Of a stretch of DNA of 64,000 bases, positions 22,159 to 32,463 are shown piece by piece. The first letter of the stretch is position 1. Each line of letters begins with the position of its first letter. The notes under the pieces are model-generated. The model saw only the letters and a list, made by a program, of their open reading frames with translations. It was not told the origin of the DNA and did no database searches. Origin of the DNA: Sambucus nigra (lineage: Eukaryota > Streptophyta > Magnoliopsida > Dipsacales > Adoxaceae); NCBI GenBank assembly GCA_949130495.1, contig OX422217.1, positions 542,257,137 through 542,321,136 of the forward strand. The letters run 5' to 3'. The translations under genes were made by a program, and so were the position numbers.

Positions 22159-22672
22159 CTATGAACTCTTCCCCATAGAAGGGAGCCATGAACCTGTCAG
22201 ACCTCGACCCCTCAGTATGGGGAGGAAATTGCCAATTTCTATCAAGAAAACTCTCTTGCTAGTAATCCCTATGGGAATCAGGTAGATTTACTACCAATAC
22301 CCTGTCAGGACTCCTGGCCTTGAGGTAAAGAAGACCAGAACTTGTTCGCGAGAAAGAGTACCAGAAGAATATCTCAACAAGCCCTAGATTGGTGCCATAT
22401 AGTTGATTTATTCTATGGACACCATTAACTATCTTCCAAACATTTGGTGAACACTGTTCCAAGATAATATTGAAGTAACCAAAGAAGTGACAAAAAAAAA
22501 TACTTAGGGGGAAAGTGAGCCCCCCTTGAGACAGCAAAAGAACGTGAATCCAGTGAGCACCTTCTATTTCTCTAACATTTTTAGGGAGAGGGGCACATTC
22601 AATGTCTACCCAATCTGGGATGTTGTAATATTTCCTAAATTCAATTATCGGCCTATTACCTATTTTCACCAT

Positions 22673-23065
22673 TTGCAAAACCCTAACTAAAAATGCGAGG
22701 AGATTGCAAAAGAAAAAAGCACAGAAAGAGAACAAGAAGAACTTAGAAAATAAAAACTTGTCTTGAGACGACGCGAAGTCACAAGCGAAGACGATGGAGG
22801 AGATTGAGCTTGAAAGACGATGACCTGGGAACGAGGGCGCAACGGTAGGATCTTAGAGAAGATGAGAAGATTTGAAGAAGTTTGAAACGACAACTACAAA
22901 CTGCCATTCCAAAGGACTTTTAAGTGCTTCTAATCATCGTGCACATGACACGAAGCAAGCTGCCGCCTAAATCATTTTTTAATCCTGTGAAGAGACGCAT
23001 AATTTACAAGGAAGCCATTATGACAAATCATTTAAATTTATTGAGCCCAAATTATGGCCCAACAA
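22673..23065 (-). promoter_or_regulatory. 5' leader/promoter region of E1 antisense gene A
   Basis: This non-coding stretch lies between the gene A start and the polypurine tract. On - an ACTTAAAAG motif at about 22,918-22,927 could act as a TATA element. The equivalent region in E2 (46,431-46,846) has TATTTAAG. Confidence 0.35.
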
Positions 23066-23078
23066 CTTTAGGGGCAAT
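23066..23078 (+). promoter_or_regulatory. Polypurine tract of E1
   Basis: CTTTAGGGGCAAT lies directly before the 3' LTR start. Plus-strand DNA synthesis would begin here. Confidence 0.7.
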
Positions 23079-23492
23079 TGTGGGCACCAGTTTAGCCACC
23101 GCGGGCCCAGACAAGTAGCCCGGTAAAGGCCCAAAGCCTGGGAGCACCGCATCCTTATCGAAGTCAGTTATGACTTAGTCTCTTCCTAAAATCTCATAAG
23201 GAGATATTCTAGGAAGTGATAGACTAACGTGGGGGAGTCCAACATCCCCACTCCATGAGAACAAGCATGAATATAACAAACCCTAAGCGTGGGGCAAGAG
23301 GCACGTGATATATTTCCTGTAAAATACTCCTCGGAGTACAAAGAAATAATACTGAGAGCGCCACCGTAGACGTAGGCATTCTTGCTAAACCACGTACATA
23401 TTGTGTTGTGTGATTGGCATTCTTTACATTCCTTATTTGCTTTGGTAGTTGTCTTTTCCTATTAATTTGTGTTGAACTTAATTGTCACCACA
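23079..23492 (+). repeat. 3' LTR of E1 (414 bp)
   Basis: The LTR runs from TGTGGGCACC to TCACCACA, with 5-bp inverted ends TGTGG/CCACA. The base after it starts ATAGG (23,493), a possible target duplication whose left copy was not found. Position relative to gene A matches the E2 LTR. Confidence 0.75.
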
Positions 23493-23755
23493 ATAGGTAA
23501 TCCCTATTTTTACATGCTTTGATGTTTGTTTTATTGTGAGGTCCTTTTCGCTGCCTTATATGTTTGGATAAATGTACAAAGTTGTATATGTGGACCTAAG
23601 CACGTCACTACGCTTTGAGGGACTCTAAAACTAAGGCCTCTAAATAATTCTAAAATTTTCATAAAGTAGTCATGAACGAGTGCGATATTTACTATATATA
23701 AAGTAAGAATAATTATAGTTGGGCTCTCTTACTGTATCCCCAATGGAGTCGCCAC
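23493..23755 (-). other. 5' internal fragment of a - strand LTR element with tRNA-Arg-like PBS
   Basis: The - strand of 23,737-23,754 reads TGGCGACTCCATTGGGGA, which matches the tRNA-Arg primer-binding site known from Ogre/Tat-type elements. It lies one base from a TG...-bounded repeat at 23,756. The rest is AT-rich and non-coding, consistent with a 5' leader. Confidence 0.5.
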
Positions 23756-24561
23756 TGTTGTGTTTCGAGCCCGAGACCAAACTTAAGGGGTAAGGAGCGC
23801 TATATGACTACGTGGGTGCGCAATGGAGGCGTGTTGCATTGGTATGCATGGGAGTTCAATATGTGTTCCATACAGAGATGAGAGAATGGGTGTCTCTTAA
23901 TCTTCGTTTCCTCTGGAGGTCGGGTTTGTTGGGATTATGCCCTGAGTACCATATCGAGTTTTATTGCATACCCCTATTTAGGCCTAAGCCTAAATCTTCA
24001 TGCAAGGGGTTTCCAGTTGTTCTGAGTTTCGAGTTTATTTTATATAAAAACAAATAAAATGGGCAGGGTTATCCCTTTCGTGCATACCCTGAGGTAGGCT
24101 GAGGATTATGAATGATCCATAAATTCTTGTTATGGGTTCGAAAATCGAGTTATGAGTGGGGAAGTTATCATGCATCCCACTTATTCTTTATGCTTCCTTA
24201 TCTATATACTTATTATCGTATTTTACATTTCTAATTACTTTTAGTTTATTTTATAACATGTTGAGATACCTTAGTTTGAAAAAACCTTAAACGTAGGTAG
24301 ATGCTTATGTATAAAAACATCGCTAGTGAGAGGTATAGAAACATCACTAAACCGATATAGGTACACACTAGTGCTTGTGTGTGAATATGTATTCGAGTAA
24401 CGGGTGGCCATTTATCATTTGTATTGACAGATAAGACGAGGCTCGACTTGTATAATGGGAGGCCATTAATCTGTGTATGTGTGTGTGTGTGTGTGTGTAA
24501 TAGAAGATCATTGGCATATTGAGGATTTAAAATATAAATGATGTAAAATAAATAGACGGTG
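23756..24561 (-). repeat. Dispersed repeat R, copy 1 (probable LTR fragment)
   Basis: From about 23,960 to 24,470 it aligns by eye with 44,172-44,650. Shared blocks include 'TTCATG...AGGGG', 'CAGTTGTTC', 'AATAAAAT', 'GTGTGAAT' and 'GGGTGG' in the same order. Because a PBS-like site abuts its left edge on -, I read it as part of a - strand LTR. A short + frame at 23,812-24,057 has no recognisable domain. Confidence 0.55.
24472..24498. repeat. (TG)n microsatellite
   Basis: About 13 TG units near the end of repeat R copy 1. Confidence 0.95.
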
Positions 24562-25891
24562 TGTAAGAGCATTCACATACTCATTTGATCCCTCACAAGA
24601 AGTTGTCTTGTTCTCATTTTCCAGAACACTTCGGGTTCTTGATTTACCTCTCAGAAAAGCTTAATTAATGTTTAAGATCTTGAAGATGGTTTTATAATCC
24701 TCATGACTCACGGATCACATTTTATATGAAATGTATATTGGAGAATCCCTACACTTACATCGCATGTTTTTACAAATGCCTTACATCTTTGTAAAAACTT
24801 CTGTGTGTGTAAAACATTTTTTGCCACCCTAACTTTTATTATTTTAAAATATTTGAAAATCTAAAAGATAAGAAAAATGAGTGATATCTAACATATTCAC
24901 TGCAGTGAAGGTCTTCCTTCACTTGCCGGGAGCTGAAGTTGATCTTTTAGAAAAAAAAATCGTATCTGAAGGCGCGAGCAACTTCTCTGCAGGGAAAGTT
25001 GTCGCTACAACTATACTTTTCCTCGTTGGTTAAACTTCCACTTGAATCTCCTGATAAAAATCCCTAGACACTAAAGCGACTTGCTTCATTACAAGTTTTC
25101 TACAATGAAGAATTTCTTTACTGCAGCAATCAAGTTAGCGATGCATATAAAGGGACATATTTATTTTTAATATCTTTGAGAATCTTCTTGATTTAATGGT
25201 AAGGTCAGTTTTTGGGTACTGATTGATCATTAGATCCCCCAAACTCTCACATAGATGCTTTGTGTAAGATATTTTTTTAGCTTGCCTTGGTATTAGGTAA
25301 ACCCACTTAGATCGATTTACATATTTAAACCATTATTGATCTTCATTTCAAAATATATGTCCCAAATTATTTCAAGAGAAAAAAATACCAAGAGAGCTTT
25401 TGTGTCGTTATATCTTGTTCTTTTCTAAGGAGATAAAAACACACTTTAAAAAAAGAAGGAACTCATTTTTCCAATTCTAGTTCATATTTTTCCTTCTTCT
25501 CTTCTTTGAATTTAATCACCTCTTTTTCTCGAGGTTGATTAATATCAAAAAAGATAAAAATTTTACTAAGAGAACATTTTCAAAAATCACCTTTTCCATA
25601 CACTTTAGGATCCCCGAAAATAGTGTTATGATTTTTTAGGCCCTTTTTTGGGTTGAAACCATTTCTGAACTCCAAGTTTGAAGACAAAGTCTTATGCAAC
25701 ATTGTTTACGGGTGTTAAGACATAAGAGATTTTGAGAACTTGTATCGGCATACAAAGATATCTATCTTGCTACGGATTGGTGGAAAAAGTTTGAGGGGTG
25801 AATTAGCGTGGAAGGAGTGTTAGTCATTAGTCCCCTTTATAAGTATTTACGAAGTTTTTCGTGAGATCGTTGCATTGGATCTATGTCTTTC
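24562..25891 (+). repeat. LTR of a gag-type element, left piece (split by the chromovirus)
   Basis: It starts TGTAAGAGC, close to the TGTAAGG start of the gag-only family. No coding frame is present. It is cut at 25,891 by the chromovirus and continues at 36,463 to about 36,657, where a TAGTATCAGAG primer-site-like sequence and a gag-like frame follow. Inverted motifs such as CTGCAG lie near 24,900-25,010, and a pyrimidine-rich region lies near 25,480-25,520. Its exact right end is uncertain. Confidence 0.6.
25887..25891. repeat. Target-site duplication CTTTC (left)
   Basis: Matches 36,458-36,462, bracketing the chromovirus. Confidence 0.95.
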
Positions 25892-28800
25892 TGTGACACC
25901 CCACCTAATTAAATACCGGGCGATCACTCCTTTATTAAACTAAAATCAAGGTGAACAGTTGGTTCATTCTTAGCATCACTGTCGTAAAAATAACTTTTTC
26001 CAAATTAACACCCTAATTAATTAAGCTAAGTGTCAAAACCGTTTTTCAACATTTCTGACCAATTTTATTTTTAAAGGAAAATTATTTATTTAATTAGTAA
26101 CAACATTTTCAAAAAGTAAGAATCATACAACAGTTATCCTGGAACATAATCCAATTACTTTAAACATTCAACATCCAAAATCCCAACATTTAAAACTTAA
26201 TGTAAAACATACATGCTGAATAAATCCCAAAGTAACGGTACTAGAAATAACTGACATACAAATGTCCCAATAAAACAGAAAAATAGTGGAAAGGGCGACA
26301 CATGCCCAATAACTGAGAATGATAGAAGAGGAATCAAGTAAATGAAATCGTCTAAGCAAGTGGCCTGCAACTCCCACCTAAGCTGCAGCACGTTCCTCCC
26401 AAGGGATCCTAAGCAAGACGCCCCTGTGGCTGGGCACCTGAAATATATACATATATATACAAGAGAGAGAGAGAGAGAGAGAGAAAATGGAAACGGGTCA
26501 GAGCCCGATAGTGTATATGATTTAGAAATTCGTTTAGCAAGTATTTAAATTGATACAGGCCAATGCAACAACATATTAGTGCGACCCTCTCTTGAGAAAT
26601 TCTCACCTCTCTTCTAATGTGCACACCTATCGCACTAACCTTCCCAATGGTCTATCTCATCATATAACACGCTATCCTTTCCCAATGGTTTAACTTATCT
26701 TAGATTATTCGCAGGATTCAAAATTTAACGATTTTAATTGTTTGAAAAGAATATTTCAATTAGTAACCAAAGTTCTCATTTTAACTTTATAAATCAATAA
26801 AGTTTTTCCAGTGTCATATTAAACTTTCTCAAAACAAGTATTTACAATTTGAGTCATCAACCATGTCCTACATATCAAATCACAGTAGACAGTTCCAGAT
26901 TTCAGAATTCCATATATATATTAACTACTCGTATAGTATATATATTATAACAGCACCCCAAATAAACTATGGTGCGGGCATACTCTACTATCCAAAGCCC
27001 CATATCACTCATATTAAGGGGAATACATTCGGAATAACTCTCGAATTGTATTAACATACATACACAAACAATATTGAGGCGAAGAATGGATTCCAAGTCT
27101 CTAAGAGGATGGCACATGCCTGCGTCTCTTAGGACCATCTGAACTATCACGTCGATAGCGTGTACCAAGGATATCTATCTTCTAGGGTACAAGTCAATAT
27201 CCCCCATAAAGGTCCCATCGAGATAAGACTGTCCCAGCGCGGTAACCTCAGGGATAGCAAGTAGCGTGGGCATGATTTTCACACATAAATAGTATACGCA
27301 TACACAATCATATAAATATACTAATATTACCATAACAATATTAGGTATATCTCAAATCCCATAGTTACGACATTTATCCTTATTTTCACATTATTGGTAT
27401 CGCGTATAAGGGTTCGTTTCTAACCTTAATTCGAAGGATTCTTCCATCTTATTACGTAACTCACATGGACTCTATCTTCCCAAGTATAAAATTCAGTAGG
27501 TGTCCTTTTTATGTTCCAACGTAACCCTCTTATGTATCTCCCCCTTTTAATTCATAAATTCATCGACCCTTATGTAATTATCCCCAAAAATACTATTCTC
27601 GTCTCATATTAAAAGTCCCAAAATTATTCATATGTCCTACTGATCTTCCCTATCTCCCAAAACACTTTAAGGATGTCCAAGAATTATTTCACGATAAATT
27701 GAATTTAACTCATTTAAAAAGGGAAATAGGAGTCTGCCAGGAGGGGTCGATCGATCGAGGTCTGGGGCTCGATCGATCGAACCTTTGATCGATCGAACCT
27801 TCGATTGATCGAAGCTCTAGGCTCGATCGATTGATCAAGCAGGTTTGCGAAATCTGTAGAATTGCAGTTACGGGTTTCATCTTCTAACTTACACCAAATC
27901 CATATTTTACAATCCCAAACGTCTCAAAATTTGTACTACTAACATCCTAACATGATATTATACATTTCCTACGTAAAGCATGTAGATTTCTACTATTAAA
28001 CATGGATTAACAAGCCCCAAATTCATATAAAACTTCAAGAACCCTAAAATTTCATTAACATGGTTCTAATCCATCTTTTCCAGAATTTTCTTCTTATAAA
28101 CATCATAATTTCGTGGGTAAATTCCTCTACATGGCAAGAGTTTCCAGAATTATCATTTAAACCATAACTACATGCGATTCCTATCTCAAATCTTAAGTTT
28201 TCTTATATAAAACCCATCATAATCATTCCTACACTAATATGAAAGATGCATCAACTAAATAAGCAAGATAAACACTTGCCTGGGATTTTTGGTGTTCTGA
28301 TTTGCAGATGATTTTGGTGTGGTTGCGTAGCCCGTTGCGCGATCTACGCGTTGGTGGTGGTTGCGGTGCAAACAAGTGGATTTTGGGCCTTGGATTGCCT
28401 TGGAAGCTTTCTTCTTCCCTCTCCTATGGCCATCACTTGCCTTTGGTTGTTCTAACCCTAGAAGACAACCTTAGGCATCTGATATAACCCTAAGAATTTC
28501 GTGGGTTTAATTACCCATAATTGTGAAATGTCCAAAACGCCCTCCCGGGGTACTAATTAGGCCTAAAAACGCTCCGAGACCCAAACCAAACCCCCGAGTA
28601 TACTTTTCCAACTATCTCGACCCTTCCGGACGCGTTGGCGTACTCAAAACGACCATACGAACGACTTATAAAATATTCACTTTTATTAATCAACATTTAT
28701 TCCCGACGCGACACAGGCGCGTCCCGACTTAAATTTCCATAATTGTCATTCTATTAACTCATGACATTTAATAGAACCAATATTATATATTACTTTTCTC

Positions 28801-28955
28801 ATTAGTAATATTCAACAAATTTTTCCATAATTACTAACTCTCGTCACGTTAATAATTATAACATAATTAATTTCTGGATTTTTATTAAATAATTAACTCA
28901 AATTAAATTTAATAAATCCCCAATTTAATATAGCATAAAAATACGGGGTATTACA
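25892..28955 (-). repeat. Chromovirus 3' LTR (left on +)
   Basis: TGTGACACCCC to GGGGTATTACA on +; on - it starts TGTAATACCCCG. It holds a GA microsatellite (26,463-26,484) and an expanded cluster of GATCGATCGA motifs (about 27,748-27,836) that is longer than in the other LTR. The small open frames seen here are not coding. Confidence 0.95.
26463..26484. repeat. (GA)n microsatellite
   Basis: About 11 GA units. At the same place the right LTR (about 33,994-34,006) has a short GAGACAGAGAGA, so the repeat length changed after insertion. Confidence 0.9.
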
Positions 28956-28956
28956 T

Positions 28957-28970
28957 ACTTCCCCCCTAAT
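28957..28970 (-). promoter_or_regulatory. Chromovirus polypurine tract
   Basis: On - it reads ATTAGGGGGGAAGT and lies one base before the 3' LTR. Confidence 0.85.
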
Positions 28971-29322
28971 AACGGAATTTTGTCACGAAATTCGAAAAAT
29001 AAGGCATACCTGGTAAGAACAAATCTGGATATCTCTCGCGCATATCGGCCCCGCGCTCCCAAGTGGATTCCTCCACATTATGATGCTCCCACTGTACTCG
29101 CACAAGTGGAACTATCTTCGACCTCAATCTCCTCTCACTATAGTCTTGGATAGCCACCGGTCTCTCCTTGTAAGAGCTGTCAGGCTGTAAGTCTATCTCA
29201 TCCATCGCAATATGAGAATGGGCCATATCTCCCGAAGCTACCGTCTCAACGACGAGATGTGGAATACATCGTGAATGCGATGCAAATGTTCTGGTAGTCC
29301 CAATTTGTATGCTACCGCCCAA
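28966..29322 (-). pseudogene. Chromodomain at the integrase C-terminus
   Basis: The end of the frame carries 'YKERPVAIQDYSERRLRSK', then 'VPLVRVQWEHHN', 'EESTWERGADMRERYPDLF'. This is a chromodomain: the aromatic W and the 'VQWxHH...EESTWE' block are typical of the plant chromoviral type, which targets integration to particular chromatin. The tail ends 'FSNFVTKFRY', with the stop next to the polypurine tract. It is in a different frame from integrase at 29,312, so a frameshift separates the two. Confidence 0.88.
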
Positions 29323-30172
29323 TCCTCTCGATGATGAGAAATGGTCCCACGTACCTCGGGGCCAATTTCCCTTTCTTCCCGAACCTCATCACTCCTTTCA
29401 TAGGACATACCCGCAGTAACACTTGGTCCCCCACATTAGACTCCCGGAAGAACCGTTTCGCATCGGCGTAGCTCTTCTGCCTGTCCTGGGCTACTCGAAT
29501 GCGACTCCTAATCATCTCAATCCTCGCGGAGGTTTCCTGAATCACCTCCGGTCCTAGCAACTTGTTATCCCCCACCTCGAGCCAACAAGTTGGAGAACGA
29601 CAAGGCCTGCCATACAAAGCCTCAAATGGAGCCATACCAATCGTAAACTGATAAGAGTTATTATAAGCAAACTCTACCAGTGGAAGATGTGGTTCCCAAC
29701 CTCCTCCAAAATCAGGAACACACATGCGTAGCATATCCTCTAACATCTGATTAGTATGCTCTGTCTGTGGGTGATAAGCTGAACTTAACCTCAACTCAGT
29801 ACCCATAGCCTCCTGAAAGCTTTCCCAGAAACGCGACACGAAAATCTTGTCTCTATCTGACACAATATTCAGGGGCACCCCATGTAATTTGACAACCTCA
29901 GCAATGAACAACTGAGCATACTGACCCGTGGTATAGTCTGTCCGCACCGGCAGAAAATGAGCCACCTTGGTCAACCGGTCTACAATCACCCACATAGAAT
30001 CGTGGCCCCGCTGTGATGTAGGCAATCCTGTAATAAAATCCATGGAAATACTCTCCCACTTCCACGCGGGTACTTCCAATGGCTGAAGCAATCCTGACGA
30101 TTTCTGGTGGTCCACCTTCACCAGCTGGAAGGTAGAACACTTGGACACGAACTTAGCAATGTCCTTCTTCAT
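29312..30172 (-). pseudogene. Chromovirus integrase
   Basis: The frame holds the end of the zinc finger ('KCSTFQLVK', in which the second Cys of the usual CxxCQ has become Phe-Gln), then the core. The catalytic triad is visible as D in 'WESISMDFITGLP' or 'WVIVDRLTKVAHF', D in 'NIVSDRDKIFVSRFW' and E in 'YHPQTEHTNQMLED'. The usual GQTER has become EHTNQ. 'PFEALYGRPCRSP' and the GPF/Y block 'YVGPFLIIERIG' follow. Upstream, 'RRQYW' is followed by a TGA where a second Trp is expected. The enzyme would insert cDNA in the nucleus. Confidence 0.9.
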
Positions 30173-30297
30173 CCCACTTCACCAGTATTGCCTCCTCATA
30201 TCCTGGTACATCTTATCTCCTCCAAGATGTACTGCAAATCGGGACCCGTTAGACTGGGTCATCACTGCATGACGTAATTCTGCTCCTTCTGGACCCA

Positions 30298-30609
30298 CTA
30301 ATCCCCATTAAACCTCAAACCCCCATCAGAACTAACAGAGTAGGACTCAGCACCCTCAGCTAAAAGTCGTACAATCTTCTCCTGGCAAAAAGGGTCTGTG
30401 GTATGTTCCTGTATTACCCTCATAACAATCTCGGGTGTGACTGTCATAACAGATATGAAGGAACGGGCTACTGCGTACTGGTGGCCTAACTCCTTCCACA
30501 TTGCTTTCCAGACGCCCGCTACCTTGTCTACCGGTCTACGGCTCAACGCATCAGCAACTACGTTGGCCTTCCCCGGATGATACTGTATATCAAACTGATA
30601 GTCCTTCAC
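30298..30609 (-). pseudogene. Chromovirus RNase H end and linker to integrase
   Basis: This piece begins '[26 protein letters not shown]', the conserved end of gypsy RNase H (HPGKxNxVADALSR). It continues through a linker to 'GLRFNGD'. It is separated from the RT frame by one TGA at 30,631-30,633. The frame itself does not change at that codon; the longer upstream piece simply stops there. Confidence 0.88.
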
Positions 30610-30630
30610 AAACTCTAACCATCTTCGTTG

Positions 30631-31890
30631 TCACATATTCAGCTCTCGCTGAGTGGATAGATACTGCAGTGACTTGTGGTCTGTGAACAAGCGGAACTTC
30701 TCCCCCAATAAGTAGTGCCTCCATATCCTCAATGCAAAAATGACCGCTGCTAACTCCAGGTCGTGGGTGGGGTAATTCTTCTCATGCGGCTTAAGCTTGC
30801 GGGAGGCAAAAGCTATAGCCTTCTCCTCCTGCTGAAGTACTCCCCCAAGTCCCCGTAAAGAGGCATCGGTGTAAACCAGGTACTCCGCACCCGGCTTTGG
30901 TAAAGAAAGGACTGGCGCTGAAGTAAGCTTGTCTTTCAGCTCGTCGAAAGCCAACTGACAAGCGTCATCCCAAACATATGGTACCCCTTTGCGAGTCAGA
31001 TTCGTCAATGGACCCGCTATTTTGGAGAATCCCCGAATGAATCTCCTATAGTATCCGGCTAACCCCAAGAAACTATGCACTTCCATCGGTGTCGTGGGCT
31101 GTCCCCATTCCCTCACCGCTAACACTTTACTCGGGTCAACTGCTATCCCCTGCTCAGAAACAACATGGCCCAAGAACTGTACTTCCCGCAACCAGAATCC
31201 ACACTTCTCGTACTTAGCATACAACTGATGCTCTCGTAGAGTCTGAAGAACCTGCCTCAAATGCTCGGCGTGCTCCTCCTCGGAGTGTGAATATCTCAAA
31301 ATGTCATCTATAAAGACGATGACAAACTGATCCAAGAACTCTCTGAATACTCGGTTCATTAAGTCCATGAATACGGCTGGAGCATTTGTGAGACCAAATG
31401 GCATCACTCTGAACTCGTAAGACCCATATCTCGTCAAGAAGGCAGTCTTTGAAACATCCTGCTCTCTAATACGTAGCTGATGATACCCCGACCTCAGATC
31501 TATCTTTGAAAAGAAAGTTGCTCCCCTCAGTTGGTCGAACAGATCATCGATTCGAGGCAACGGATACTTATTCCATATCGTGACCTTGTTCAACTCCCGA
31601 TAGTCCACACACAACCTCAGTGAACCATCTCTCTTCTTCACAAACAGAACTGGAGCGCACCAATGTGAGGTACTCCTGCGAATGAAGCCCTGACCTAACA
31701 GCTGCTCTATCTGATCTCGTAACTCTCGCATCTCCTCCGGAGCCATACGGTATGGAGCGCGTGCTATAGGTCTAGTATCTGTCAATAAATCTATAACAAA
31801 GTCTATCTCTCGACTTGGGGGTAGGCCTGGTATCTCCTGAAACACATCGGAATACTCACGAACAACTGGAATTGAGTCTAACGGAATCAT
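30631..31890 (-). pseudogene. pol: Chromovirus reverse transcriptase and RNase H
   Basis: A 419-codon frame includes '[22 protein letters not shown]', '[18 protein letters not shown]' (motif A), '[18 protein letters not shown]', '[12 protein letters not shown]' (FIDD motif C), '[17 protein letters not shown]' and '[12 protein letters not shown]'. RNase H follows with '[17 protein letters not shown]' (catalytic Asp), '[19 protein letters not shown]' (Glu) and '[12 protein letters not shown]' (Asp). All key residues are present. The frame ends at TGA 30,631 after 'RELNM', where the family has Arg (CGA to TGA is a likely C-to-T change). Confidence 0.93.
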
Positions 31891-31920
31891 AACCTCCGTA
31901 GAGGTATCCTCCTCTATTTA

Positions 31921-32391
31921 TTATAAATGAGCGGTCGAACCTCCCTCTGGGTGAGGCATCGCCACTACAAACATCTCTTGCCCCGGAATGGCAAAAACAA
32001 TGCTCCCACCGAAGCAATCAATCATGGCTCTATAAGTTGCGAGCCAATCCATACCAATAATAACATCATGCTCATGCATATCTAAGACTAACATGTCTGC
32101 AGGTAATACCAAACTACCAATCTCTACCCCCACTCCCCGGCATATAAAGAAAAGTGAACCATTCCCCAGTGGTGAGTCTACCTACGTTACAGTGCTCTCT
32201 ACTGTGGTTAATAACCCTAAGGTCTTCGCATAATATGTAGCTATAAAACAATGCGTTGTCCCAGTAACAAACAAAATTCGACTCAAAGTTTCATGGATAG
32301 AAAACATACCCCAAATCGCGGGTGGTGCCTGTGGGGCGGCTGCCTGGTGGACATTATAGATATGTCTGTACTGTAACTTCCCCTGCTGCAC
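31921..32391 (-). pseudogene. Chromovirus aspartic protease
   Basis: The active-site block reads 'LFVTGTTHCFIATYYAKTLGL'-like, where functional copies have DTGATHSF. The catalytic Asp is therefore Val. Downstream come 'VLPADMLVLDMHEHDVIIGMDWLATY' and 'IDCFGGSIVF', the usual second half. Stops near 32,182 and 31,921 break it into two open pieces. Confidence 0.85.
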
Positions 32392-32463
32392 TGGAGCTAC
32401 TGGAAAGGTTGGTAGGGATGGTACCTGAGCTGGTGCTGGGAGAGCGACTGGAAAAAGTGGCCC

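Larger units (their letters stand above)
17084..22672 (-). pseudogene. E1 antisense gene A (Transposase_28-like domain, coiled coil, GW/HDPG tail), split by solo LTR
   Basis: Exon 1 (ATG 22,672 to 22,159) resembles the plant 'putative gypsy-type transposon' (Transposase_28-like) domain: 'YYNIPDWVDIE', 'GLTFPLSIFF', 'SPNVWKIVNGVHRINQLYG', 'YLKAR', 'VVNLPDSHRDY'. An in-frame TAG follows 'HRDY'. Exon 2 begins at 22,078, is cut by the solo LTR 18,395-21,791 and continues to 17,830. It is acidic, then Lys/Glu-rich. Exon 3 (17,752-17,084) is a coiled coil followed by the tail at 17,273-17,425 ('NSGWATAYEDV', 'FNKGWNKALMAVEV', 'FDEHDPGPKP'). Introns are at 22,079-22,158 and 17,753-17,829. The gene starts about 400 bp from the 3' LTR and reads away from it. 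Its role is unknown; such extra antisense ORFs are known from Tat elements. Confidence 0.75.
4950..23492 (+). mobile_element. Tat-type Ty3/gypsy element E1, 5'-truncated, with nested insertions
   Basis: In order on + are gag (4983-6467), protease (~6580-7009), RT/RNase H (7151-8467), an archaeal-type RNase H (~8690-9320) and integrase (~9440-9721, resuming at 14462-15416). Two antisense genes follow (16044-16929 and 17084-22672), then a polypurine tract (23066-23078) and a 3' LTR (23079-23492). Known Tat elements have this gene order, the second RNase H and extra ORFs between pol and the 3' LTR. No 5' LTR matching 23079-23492 was found, so the 5' end is lost near 4950. Three later insertions split the element: a MITE at 8788-9028, a gag-only LTR element at 9722-14456 and a solo LTR at 18395-21791. 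Confidence 0.85.

Noticed and set aside
26168..26391. Overlapping - frames with long hydrophobic stretches, repeated at 33,700-33,909 and 58,700-58,894
   Set aside because: They are repeated only because the LTRs repeat; frames differ and contain stops between copies, and no start context or domain is seen.
27748..27836. Regular GATCGATCGA units that might suggest a CRISPR-like array
   Set aside because: No constant repeat with unique spacers, a plant LTR context and no associated genes.
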